Shown here in pieces: positions 1 through 8,042 of a stretch of DNA of 64,000 nucleotides. Below the pieces are notes generated by a model that saw only the letters and a program-made list of their open reading frames with translations, made no database searches and was not told where the DNA came from. The position numbers and the translations under genes were made by a program. Numbering within the stretch: position 1 is the stretch's first letter; every line of letters begins with the position of its first letter. The stretch lies in the NCBI GenBank assembly GCA_016717115.1, contig JADKGE010000001.1, forward strand, positions 186,001 through 250,000, written 5' to 3'. Origin of the DNA: Actinomycetota bacterium. Lineage in GTDB: Bacteria > Actinomycetota > Actinomycetes > S36-B12.

Positions 1-914
1 ATGACCGTGGTGGCGTTGGGGTAGTCGCGCTCGAACTCCTCGATGTTGCGGATCGTGGCGCCGCGGAAGGCGTAGATCGACTGGTCGGCGTCGCCGACGA
101 CGCAGAGCTGGCCGGCCGGCAGCCCCGGGGTGGCCGACCCGACGAGCTCCTTGATGAGCACGTACTGCGCGTGGTTGGTGTCCTGGTACTCGTCGACCAG
201 CACATGGCGGAAGCGTCGCCGGTAGTGCTCGGCGACGTCGGGGAACAGCTGCAGCACCGCGACGGTCGACGAGATCAGGTCGTCGAAGTCGAAGGCGTTC
301 GCCCGCCGCAGCCGGGCCTGATACTGGTTGAACGCCTCGGCGAGCATCTCCTCCATGTGGTTGGCCGCGCGGCTGGCGTACGTCTCGTGGTCGATGAGCT
401 CGTTCTTGAGGTTGGACACCTGCGCGAGGAAGGAGCGCGAGGTGTACTTCTTGGGGTCGAGGTCGAGATCGCGGATGACCATCGTCATCAGGCGCAGCGA
501 GTCGGCGGTGTCGTAGATCGTGAAGCTGCTGGCGACCCCGAGGCGACTGGACTCGCTGCGCAGGATGCGCACGCAGGCGCTGTGGAAGGTCGAGACCCAC
601 ATGACCCGCGCTCGCGCACCGACGAGCTCGGCGACGCGCTCCTTCATCTCGCCGGCGGCCTTGTTCGTGAAGGTGATCGCCAGGATCTCGCCCGGCTCGG
701 CGTCCTTCGTCGCCAGGAGATGGGCGATCCGTCGCGTGAGCACCCTGGTCTTGCCCGACCCGGCTCCGGCGACGATGAGGAGCGGGCCACCCCGATGCTC
801 GACGGCAGCGCGCTGCGACGGGTTGAGGTCGTCGACGAGGCGGGCGATGGCGGGAGACACCTCCGCACCCGTGTCCAGGCTCAGCTGATCGCTGGAGACC
901 CGAGTGTCGCTCAC
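1..914 (-). CDS. pcrA: ATP-dependent DNA helicase PcrA/UvrD-type, N-terminal 304 residues (3' end outside window)
   Basis: This is a superfamily 1A 3'-5' DNA helicase used in repair and replication restart. The visible part reads from a GTG start at 914, with an AGG about 8 nt upstream, to the window edge. A Walker A motif (AGAGSGKT) sits near residue 50. It is followed by motif Ia (TFTNKAAGEMKERV), a FDDLI segment, the DExx-type box VDEYQDTN, and motif III (VVGDADQSIYAFRGA). The start context is unusual because a short ATG-CTG-CAG-TGA frame overlaps it. The family is certain; PcrA against UvrD1/UvrD2 cannot be settled without the C-terminus. The neighbour at 966-2997 is transcribed in the same direction, and only 51 bp separate them. 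Confidence 0.95.
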   Translation of the reverse strand, partial: MSDTRVSSDQLSLDTGAEVSPAIARLVDDLNPSQRAAVEHRGGPLLIVAGAGSGKTRVLTRRIAHLLATKDAEPGEILAITFTNKAAGEMKERVAELVGARARVMWVSTFHSACVRILRSESSRLGVASSFTIYDTADSLRLMTMVIRDLDLDPKKYTSRSFLAQVSNLKNELIDHETYASRAANHMEEMLAEAFNQYQARLRRANAFDFDDLISSTVAVLQLFPDVAEHYRRRFRHVLVDEYQDTNHAQYVLIKELVGSATPGLPAGQLCVVGDADQSIYAFRGATIRNIEEFERDYPNATTV

Positions 915-965
915 TGCAGCATCCTAGGGATGCCCTCCGTCAGCCCCGTCCGCCACCGACGGGTG

Positions 966-2997
966 TCAGCGGTGGATGAAGCCCACGATGATGGCGCGCA
1001 CCCGAGACCGGACCGACGGCGAGAGCAGGATGCGGCCGTCGGCACCGACCTTGGTCACGAGGAGCGTCGTATACGACTTGTGGGACAGGATCGGGGCCGA
1101 CCTCGTCCCCGGAGGGCCGCCGTCGGACGGGTAGGCCTTGAGCGTGCCCGCTGCCTTGCCCTTGCCCTTCGTGCGCACCTGCAGGACCACGCCCGCGACC
1201 CACTTCGCCTTCGGCGGTACTCCCCCGACGCCGGCGACCTGCACGGGCGCGACCTGACCGGCCTTCATCTTGGTGCGGACCACGCCGGTCGGGCTGAGGG
1301 CCCGGATCTTGATCGGATATTGGTTGACGGAGTAGCCGAGGACGTCCACCCGCACGTGGACGGTGGACTTCTTCGAGGTCACGAAGGTCAGCTGCCCCCC
1401 GGACACGGGCACGACCAGTACCGCGGAGCGGGCCCGCTTCTTCGGGAAGGCGAACTTCGCCCCGGCCCCGATCCTGAGGTTCCCGCGCTTGGTCGCCTCG
1501 CGCGTGGTCACCAGGACGAGGGCCGACGTGGCCTCCCCGGGCACACCGGCGAGGCCGACGGTACGCGTCTCCCCAGGCTTGAGCGCCCCCTGAGAGGTCG
1601 ACTCGTAGCCCACTTCGGCGCCGACGGCGGTGAACTCGTCGACGGGGGCAGGGGTCTTCGCCGGCTCGGCGGCCGGCGCGGGTGCGGGCGGTGGCTCGGG
1701 CGTGGGTGGCGGTGGCGGCGCTGCCGGCGGCAGGGCTGCCACCGGGGGCTCCTCGCCCATGGCGGTGGCCGGGCCGGGCGTGGCCGTCGTGTCGTTGGGC
1801 ACGTCACCGGGCGGGTAGTAGCCGACGACGTCGACCGAGACGTCGGTGGCGCCCGCCGAGGTGGCCACGGCGATGGTGCCGTCCGACGCGACGGGGAGGA
1901 TGGCCGTGCCGCTGGCGTCCATGTTCATGGGCACCTTGACGACGACCTGGCTCGTCGACTGGCCGGGGCTCCACACCCGCACACTTGCGGAGGCGTTCGA
2001 GGCCATGGCCGTGACCTGGACGGCCACGGCGGCGACGCCGGTCTCCGGGACGCCGCCCTGCCCGGTGACCTTGACGTAGAGCCGGTGACTGTCGCCGCTC
2101 CAGCGATCCTGCTGCAGGCGGCAGCGGGCGGCGACGCCGACCGCCTTGCGGGTGCCGAGCACGTGCACAGGGCCCACCGGGACGGCGTCGGCGGCGCGTC
2201 CGCCGGCGGGCGTCGAGGCGGCTGTCTTGGCGGCCGGGCAGTAGGGACCGTCCATGGGCGTCCCGTCCCAGAAGGACGACCGGGCCGCTGGCGCCGTCCC
2301 AGGTCAGCGAGATGTGAATGTGGTTGCGGTGGCACGTGGTGTCCATGCCCTCGCTCGGGGTCGCGAAACAGCCCTTCAGCTCGGTCCATCCCCGCTTGAT
2401 GTCATAACCGCGCCAGATGCGATCGTTCCAGCCGATGTACATCACGCCCAGGCGCATGGCGTTGCCGTAGGGCACGCCGAACTGGTCCGGGCCGAGCAGC
2501 CAGGTCAGGAACGTCTCGGCATTGGCGCGCTGCTGGGCGTCCCGGGCCGTCGTCATCCAGTCGAGGGCACGCCCCTCCTTGTGCTCGCTCTGCCCGCCGA
2601 TGTCACACGCGCGAGGGATCCACACGGTCTGCTCGGCGCCATAGGTGGCCTTGATGAGATCGGCGAGGCGCTGCGTGCCGGGCTTGGCCGTCGGATCGCA
2701 CTGCGCCTGGCCCTCGTAGGTGGGCGAGACGTCGTACAGGCCCTGCGGGAGCGGCTGCGCGATGGCCGGCGTCGCAGCGGGCGGCAGTCCCGTGCCGGGC
2801 ACCGGCGGCCCCGCCAGTTCCCCCGTCCAGGTCGACGGCGTCCACACGTCGCCGTCCTTGGCGCCGGCCGCCATGGGTTCGGCCAGCCCGATCCCGACGA
2901 TGAGCACGAGTGAGGTGGCTAGGGTCAGGGCACGCCGCGGGCCGCGCCCAATGGCGCGTCGAGACGGGGCAGGATGCCCCGTACGGCGGGGAAGCAC
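966..2997 (-). CDS. Secreted M15/LAS-like putative peptidase with C-terminal beta-rich repeats; frame broken once
   Basis: After repair of one indel this gives about 676 residues from a GTG at 2997. Residues 1-46 are a long Arg-rich signal peptide ending near MAAGA. Residues 100-238 resemble the ARB_07466/M15 (LAS) metallopeptidase fold: SEHKEGRALDW (H139, D146) and HRNHIHIS (H226, H228) fit the Zn-ligand pattern. The remainder holds about three units of 120 residues, two of them ending VDVVGYY or VDVLGYS, split by a Pro/Ala-rich linker. Such units occur at the C-termini of actinobacterial secreted hydrolases. The frame breaks near 2281-2284, where the coding strand reads GGCCCGG and GGCCGG would rejoin both halves (GRSSFWDGTPMDGPYC). 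It is either a sequencing indel or a recent pseudogene. A cell-wall peptidase role is inference. Confidence 0.7.
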
Positions 2998-3037
2998 GAG
3001 CCTACTCTGTCACGGATGTGGCCAAAGTGACGACTGT

Positions 3038-3054
3038 GGCGACGAAAAGTCGCC
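3038..3054. other. Small hairpin in the 207-bp divergent region 2998-3204
   Basis: GGCGAC, loop GAAAA, GTCGCC gives a 6-bp stem with a purine loop. It lies between the divergent secreted peptidase and the PIG-L deacetylase gene. It is too short to assign a function. No convincing promoter was found in this spacer. Confidence 0.35.
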
Positions 3055-3204
3055 CTTCGATATCCCACTCATGAGGCCTCCGGCCGGTTGTCCCAGGGTG
3101 TCCCCCCACGCTACCCCGCCTCGGCTCGTGATTCCCGAGGACCTCATGGACCGCGCCTCGTGGGGGCCACATCCGGGCGAAACGCCCATCAGTACGCTGC
3201 AGCC

Positions 3205-3945
3205 GTGACCGACCCCCTCCTGCACAACCGTGATGACCAGCCCATCGAGCGTGTCCTGGCGGTCATGGCCCATCCCGACGACGTCGACTTCGGAGCTGCG
3301 GGCACCGTCAAGGCCTGGACCGACGCCGGGGTGCACGTGACGTACTGCATCATTACGAACGGCGACGCCGGAGGCGTGGACAAGGACGTGCCGCGCTCGG
3401 CGATTCCGGCCCTGCGCCAGGCCGAGCAGCGGGCGGCCGGTGCCGCCGTGGGAGTCACCGACGTCACCTTCCTGGGCTACCGCGACGGCGAGCTGTCGGT
3501 GAGCCACGAACTGCGCCGCGACATCAGCCGCGTGATCCGACAGGTCCGTCCGGACCGCATGCTGATCCAGTCGCCCGACCGGAACTGGGAGCGCATCCAG
3601 GCCTCGCACCCCGACCACCTCGCGGCCGGCGATGCGGCCATCCAGGCGGTCTATCCCGATGCCCGCAACCCCTTCGCCCACACCAGCCTCCTCATCGACG
3701 AGGGGCTCGAGGAGTGGACGGTGCCCGAGGTGTGGCTCCTGGCCAGTCCCACCCCCAACTACTGGAACGACATCACCGACAACTTCGAGGCCAAGCTCGC
3801 CGCGCTTCGGGCGCACGAGAGCCAGACCGGCCACATGGACGACCTCGAGGGCAGGATCCGCGGCTGGATGACCCTGCAGGCCAAGCAGGCCGGGCTGGCC
3901 GAGGGCCGCCTGGCCGAGGCATTCATGATCGTCTCGACCGCCTGA
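3205..3945 (+). CDS. PIG-L/LmbE family N-acetyl-sugar deacetylase
   Basis: The protein has 246 residues from the GTG at 3205. The open frame extends upstream to 3088, but homology begins just after this start. It is a Zn-dependent de-N-acetylase fold. The N-terminal AHPDD motif supplies the His and Asp metal ligands and general base. TNGDAGG follows, and HPDHLAAG carries the third ligand. Actinobacterial relatives include MshB and Mca of mycothiol metabolism, but this one lacks clear diagnostic features, so its substrate is unknown. It stands alone on the plus strand and converges on the membrane-protein gene downstream, with a strong hairpin between them. Confidence 0.85.
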   Translation: MTDPLLHNRDDQPIERVLAVMAHPDDVDFGAAGTVKAWTDAGVHVTYCIITNGDAGGVDKDVPRSAIPALRQAEQRAAGAAVGVTDVTFLGYRDGELSVSHELRRDISRVIRQVRPDRMLIQSPDRNWERIQASHPDHLAAGDAAIQAVYPDARNPFAHTSLLIDEGLEEWTVPEVWLLASPTPNYWNDITDNFEAKLAALRAHESQTGHMDDLEGRIRGWMTLQAKQAGLAEGRLAEAFMIVSTA

Positions 3946-3951
3946 CCCCCA

Positions 3952-4017
3952 CCGTCGACTGCAGCGTCCGGCGTCGGTCACGCGGCCCGCACCGACGCCG
4001 GACGCTGCACTCGACGG
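3952..4017. terminator. Long hairpin between convergent genes; copy 1 of a dispersed repeat
   Basis: Two 27-nt arms (3952-3978 and 3991-4017) pair with a single C-C mismatch around a 12-nt loop. The arms contain TGCAGCGTCCGGCGTC, which recurs at 13753-13804. It sits exactly between convergent stop codons (3945 and 4025), so a bidirectional terminator or REP-like element is likely. There is no T-tract, so classical Rho-independent termination is not assured. Confidence 0.7.
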
Positions 4018-4024
4018 ATGGCTG

Positions 4025-4384
4025 CTACCAGAAGACCGCGATCACCACGTTGGCCAGCGTGAGCAGGCCGATCGTCGCCCAGAGGCCCACCTGAGGAGCG
4101 GGCTTCTTCTTGCCGACAAACGCCAGGACCGTGATGATCAGCACGATGACGAGCTTGACAGCGATCTTCGTGTTGTTGACCTCCGCCTTCTCCTCATCGC
4201 CGAGGATCCCGCTCGACATCATCCCGACCATCACGACACCTGTGACGAGCTGAGTCAGCGCGCCGTCCCACATCCAGCGAGTGACCGTCTTGTTGGGGTC
4301 CTTGACCTGGACGAGGAAGGCGCCGAGCAGCAGGGCGAGGCCCACGAAGTGCAGGACGACGACCAGGTGGAACACGAACTCCAT
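4025..4384 (-). CDS. Small four-helix integral membrane protein of unknown function
   Basis: The protein has 119 residues. The start at 4384 has GGGAG 5 nt upstream, and that GGGAG includes part of the guaA stop region. Hydrophobic stretches lie at about residues 5-25, 42-60, 73-92 and 98-117 (for example VVVLHFVGLALLLGAFLV and LVIVLIITVLAFV). Lys-rich loops lie between them. I see no catalytic motif. Placement directly behind guaA, with start and stop nearly overlapping, suggests co-transcription. No function can be inferred from that. Confidence 0.75.
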   Translation of the reverse strand: MEFVFHLVVVLHFVGLALLLGAFLVQVKDPNKTVTRWMWDGALTQLVTGVVMVGMMSSGILGDEEKAEVNNTKIAVKLVIVLIITVLAFVGKKKPAPQVGLWATIGLLTLANVVIAVFW

Positions 4385-4386
4385 GA

Positions 4387-5955
4387 CTACTCCCATTCGA
4401 TGGTGCCGGGCGGCTTGCTGGTGACGTCCAGCACGACGCGGTTGACCTCGCGGACCTCGTTGGTGATCCGCGTGGAGATTCGTGCGATGACGTCGTAAGG
4501 CAGGCGTGACCAGTCTGCGGTCATGGCATCCTCGCTGGACACCGGCCGCAGGACGATCGGGTGGCCGTACGTACGTCCGTCGCCCTGCACCCCCACCGAA
4601 CGGACGTCGGCCAGGAGCACCACCGGGAACTGCCACACGTCGCGATCGAGCCCCGCCGCGGTGAGCTCCTCGCGGGCGATGGCGTCCGCCTCACGCAGGA
4701 TGGCGAGTCGATCCTCCGAGACGGCGCCGACGATGCGGATGGCCAGCCCCGGGCCGGGAAATGGGTGTCGCCAGACGATCTCGGGGGGCAGCCCCAGGTC
4801 GAGGCCCACCTGACGCACCTCGTCCTTGAACAGCGTGCGCAACGGCTCGACGAGCGAGAACTGCAGGTCGTCGGGCAGACCGCCGACGTTGTGATGGCTC
4901 TTGATGTTGGCCGTCCCCGTGCCGCCGCCCGACTCGACGACGTCCGGGTAGAGGGTGCCCTGGACGAGGAAGTCAACGGTCTCGCCATGAGCACCCGCAT
5001 CGACGATGACGCCGCGGGCGGCATCCTCGAACACGCGGATGAACTCCCGCCCGATGATCTTCCGCTTCGACTCGGGGTCGCTCACGCCGTCGAGCGCCGT
5101 GAGGAATCGGTCCTGCGCGTCGACCACGACGAGCCTGATGCCTGTGGCCGCGACGTAGTCGCGCTCCACCTGCTCCGCCTCGCCCTTGCGCAGCAGGCCG
5201 TGGTCGACGAACACACAGGTGAGCTGATCGCCCACAGCGCGCTGGACCAACGCGGCAGCGACGGCGGAGTCCACGCCTCCCGAGAGCCCGCAGACGACCC
5301 GGCCAGAGCCGACCTGCCGCCTGATCGCCTCGACCTGCTCGTCGATGACGTTGGTCATCGTCCACGTGGGCCGACAGCCCGCTATCTCGAACAGGAAGTG
5401 CTCGAGGACCCGCTGCCCGTGCTGACTGTGCATGACCTCCGGGTGGAACTGGACGCCAGCCATGCGACGGCGGGCGTCCTCGAACGCCGCAACGGGAGCG
5501 CCGTCGGACTCGGCCGTGACCGTGAAGCCGGCCGGGGCCGCCGACACGGAGTCGCCGTGCGACATCCAGACGCTCAGTTCCGCCGGAATGCCCGCGAAGA
5601 GCGCTCCGGCCTCGACGACGCGAAGATGCGTGCCGCCGAACTCGCTGAGCCCCGTCCTGGCCACCGCCCCGCCCAGGGCCTGCGCCATCGCCTGGAACCC
5701 GTAGCAGATGCCGAAGACGGGGATGCCAGCGCCGAACATGGCGGCGTCCACCGACGGGGCGCCGTCCTCGTACACGCTCGACGGCCCGCCGCTGAGGATG
5801 ATCGCGGAGGGACGCTTCGCCACCATCTCGGTCACCGGCATGGTGTGGGGGACGATCTCCGAGTAGACGTGAGCCTCGCGAACGCGCCGCGCGATGAGTT
5901 GTGCGTACTGCGCACCGAAGTCGACGACCAGTACCGGGCCCTGTTCCGAAGTCAC
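4387..5955 (-). CDS. guaA: GMP synthase (glutamine-hydrolysing)
   Basis: GuaA converts XMP, ATP and glutamine to GMP, the last step of de novo GMP synthesis. The protein is 522 residues from GTG 5955. The N-terminal class I amidotransferase holds GICYGFQ (catalytic Cys) and VQFHPEV (His, Glu). The ATP-pyrophosphatase domain begins with the P-loop-like GLSGGVDSAVAAAL. The C-terminal dimerisation domain ends with conserved RITNEVREVNRVVLDVTSKP and TIEWE. Length and motifs are normal. It lies about 6 kb downstream of guaB in the same orientation, so the two GMP-branch enzymes are neighbours but not in one operon. Confidence 0.98.
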   Translation of the reverse strand: MTSEQGPVLVVDFGAQYAQLIARRVREAHVYSEIVPHTMPVTEMVAKRPSAIILSGGPSSVYEDGAPSVDAAMFGAGIPVFGICYGFQAMAQALGGAVARTGLSEFGGTHLRVVEAGALFAGIPAELSVWMSHGDSVSAAPAGFTVTAESDGAPVAAFEDARRRMAGVQFHPEVMHSQHGQRVLEHFLFEIAGCRPTWTMTNVIDEQVEAIRRQVGSGRVVCGLSGGVDSAVAAALVQRAVGDQLTCVFVDHGLLRKGEAEQVERDYVAATGIRLVVVDAQDRFLTALDGVSDPESKRKIIGREFIRVFEDAARGVIVDAGAHGETVDFLVQGTLYPDVVESGGGTGTANIKSHHNVGGLPDDLQFSLVEPLRTLFKDEVRQVGLDLGLPPEIVWRHPFPGPGLAIRIVGAVSEDRLAILREADAIAREELTAAGLDRDVWQFPVVLLADVRSVGVQGDGRTYGHPIVLRPVSSEDAMTADWSRLPYDVIARISTRITNEVREVNRVVLDVTSKPPGTIEWE

Positions 5956-5968
5956 CTCGCGAGCCTAC

Positions 5969-6247
5969 CTACTCGGAGAACGCGCCGAGCAGGACGAACA
6001 CCGCACCGAGGAAGACGTAGATGAACAGGCCCACGACGAGCGTGGAGATGAGCCATCCCTTCGCCACTCGTGATCCGTGTCCTGCGGCATCCGAGTCGCC
6101 TCGGGCGACCGCCGACGACGTGCGAAGCCCGTAGTACACGGCCACGAGACCCAACGGGAGGAAGCACAGGACCGACGCGAGAACCGACCACCCCAGGTAG
6201 GTCCTCACTCCCAGGGCGGGCTCGACGCTGGCCGGCATATCCGTCAT
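5969..6247 (-). CDS. CD225/dispanin-family small membrane protein
   Basis: The protein has 92 residues and two membrane segments: about 18-42 (TYLGWSVLASVLCFLPLGLV) and about 65-90. The intervening VYYGLRTSSAVARGD with a later SRVAKGW is the CD225/dispanin pattern (Y-x-G-L-x-x, A-x-x-A-K-x-W). Bacterial members are widespread, and their function is unknown. It precedes guaA by 13 bp on the same strand and may be read through into it. Confidence 0.8.
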   Translation of the reverse strand: MTDMPASVEPALGVRTYLGWSVLASVLCFLPLGLVAVYYGLRTSSAVARGDSDAAGHGSRVAKGWLISTLVVGLFIYVFLGAVFVLLGAFSE

Positions 6248-6272
6248 CGCTGATGACAGTAGCGAACCCGAG

Positions 6273-6324
6273 GAACCTCGCAGACCCTGAGGTTCGGCGC
6301 GATTGTGGTCACGCCAACGGCGTG
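6273..6324 (-). terminator. Two adjacent hairpins behind the choD operon
   Basis: GAACCTC/GAGGTTC (6273-6279 and 6289-6295) and CACGCC/GGCGTG with an AAC loop (6310-6324) lie just past the choD stop at 6330 and before the CD225 gene. They are plausible terminators for the guaB-guaB3-gabD2-choD transcript. There is no T-tract. Confidence 0.45.
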
Positions 6325-6329
6325 GAACC

Positions 6330-8033
6330 TCAAGGCTGGCGAACGGTGGGGGTGGGCAGACGCAGGGCCCCTGGCGCCGAGTCGGGCACGATGGGCGTCT
6401 TCGGGGTCACCGGCGCGACCGACGTGTACTGCGACCCCGGGGCGGGGCGCGGATCGGCCTCGCCCTTGTTCGGCCACATCGACATCGCCCGCTCCGCCTG
6501 CGCCGTGATGGTCAGCGAGGGGTTGACGCCGAGGTTCGCCGTGATGGCCGAACCGTCGACGACATGCAGTCCGGGGTGTCCGAACACCCGGTGGTAGGCA
6601 TCGATCACGCCCGTCTCGGGGTCTGCGCCGATGGCGCACCCGCCGACGAAGTGCGCCGTCATAGCGGCATCGAAGTTCTCGAAGACGTTGCCGCCCGCGA
6701 CGCCTTCGATCTTCGCGGCCATGCGCCGGACCACCTCATGGGCGATCGGAATGTACGTGGGGGCAGGGCTCGACTCGTGCTTCTTCGTCGTCAGGCGCCA
6801 GCCACCGATGCGCGAACGCGTGCTCGTGAGGGTCAACGAGTTGTCGACGGGCTGCATGACGAGCGCGATGATGGCGCGTTCGCTCCAGCGGCGCACATTG
6901 ACCAACGATGCCGCCGTTCCCCGCTCGCGGACCAGCTCGCCGGCCCACGTGCGCCAGCGCGCGCGCCCCGACCGGGGCACCGTCAGCACCGACTGCAGCA
7001 GGCCCATGGAGTTGGACCCCTTGCCATACCGCACCGGCTCCACATGCGTCGTCGGCTCGGGGTAGAAACTCGACGTGATCGCCACACCGCGGGTGTAGTC
7101 CTCCTGCGGTGATCGCGCCACCGCTCCGAGGAGGGACTCGGAGTTGGTCCGTGACAGTCGCCCGAGGCTTGCCGACAGCCGCGGGAGCCTTCCGTCATCC
7201 CGCATGCGGTGCAGGAGCTTCTGGGTGTTGTACGTGCCGGCCGCGACGACCACGTGCTCCGCCGAGAGGGTGCGCACCCGCTTCGTGCGCCACGACCCGG
7301 TGCGGACGGTGTCGATCGTGAAGCCGCCACCGGGACGCTCCTCCAGGCCCGTGACGGTGGTGAGCGGATAGACCATCGCTCCCGCGGCCTCGGCGAGGGC
7401 CAGGTAGTTCTTCGGCAGGGTGTTCTTCGCGTTGTACCGGCAGCCGGTCATGCACTCCCCGCACTCGATGCACCCGGTGCGCTCGGGGCCGACGCCTCCG
7501 AAGAAGGGGTCTGCGCTCGTCACGCCGGGGCCGTCGCCGAAGTAGACCCCCACGGGAGTGAGCGAGAACGTGTGCCCGACGCCCATCTCCTCGGCGACCG
7601 CCTTCATGATCTCGTCGCTCGGGGTCATGGTCGGGTTGCGGGTGACTCCCAGCATCCGGGTGGCCTGGTCGTAGAACGGCGCGAGCTCTGTCGCCCAGTC
7701 GGTGATGCCGGCCCACTGCGGATCGTCGAAGAACGCCTTGCCGGGCACGTACAGGGTGTTCGCGTAGACCAGTGAGCCGCCGCCGACCCCTGCCCCAGCG
7801 AGGACGACCACATCCTTGAGGATGTGGATGCGCTGGATGCCCGTCAATCCGAGCTTCGGCGCCCAAAGGAAATCCTTGAGATGCCAGGAGTTCTTGGCGA
7901 AGTCCGGGTCAGCGAACCGTCGGCCCGCCTCGAGCACCCCCACCCGGTAGCCCTTCTCCGCCAAGCGCAGGGCAGAGACGGATCCGCCGAAGCCGGAGCC
8001 GATGATCAGGACGTCGAAATCGTATGCGCTCAC
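6330..8033 (-). CDS. choD: FAD-dependent GMC oxidoreductase, ChoD-like
   Basis: The protein has 567 residues from GTG 8033. The FAD dinucleotide fold opens with GSGFGG (residues 12-17), followed by a GVLEAGRR acidic strand end. GAGVGGGSLVYAN binds the isoalloxazine. A cysteine-rich CIECGECMTGC stretch is followed by RYNAKNTL. The C-terminal GMC signature regions (HFVGGCAIG and NLGVNPSLTITAQAERA) carry the usual His and Asn. Relatives include M. tuberculosis Rv3409c, annotated as cholesterol oxidase and also located next to guaB3, though its real substrate is disputed. It is the last gene of the guaB-guaB3-gabD2 run, 9 bp after gabD2. Confidence 0.88.
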   Translation of the reverse strand: MSAYDFDVLIIGSGFGGSVSALRLAEKGYRVGVLEAGRRFADPDFAKNSWHLKDFLWAPKLGLTGIQRIHILKDVVVLAGAGVGGGSLVYANTLYVPGKAFFDDPQWAGITDWATELAPFYDQATRMLGVTRNPTMTPSDEIMKAVAEEMGVGHTFSLTPVGVYFGDGPGVTSADPFFGGVGPERTGCIECGECMTGCRYNAKNTLPKNYLALAEAAGAMVYPLTTVTGLEERPGGGFTIDTVRTGSWRTKRVRTLSAEHVVVAAGTYNTQKLLHRMRDDGRLPRLSASLGRLSRTNSESLLGAVARSPQEDYTRGVAITSSFYPEPTTHVEPVRYGKGSNSMGLLQSVLTVPRSGRARWRTWAGELVRERGTAASLVNVRRWSERAIIALVMQPVDNSLTLTSTRSRIGGWRLTTKKHESSPAPTYIPIAHEVVRRMAAKIEGVAGGNVFENFDAAMTAHFVGGCAIGADPETGVIDAYHRVFGHPGLHVVDGSAITANLGVNPSLTITAQAERAMSMWPNKGEADPRPAPGSQYTSVAPVTPKTPIVPDSAPGALRLPTPTVRQP

Positions 8034-8042
8034 CCCTGCAAC

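Noticed and set aside
171..2399. 742-residue plus-strand open frame over pcrA and the secreted peptidase
   Set aside because: It is Arg/Gly/His-rich, has no recognisable motif and lies antisense to two well-supported genes; this is a normal effect of high GC.
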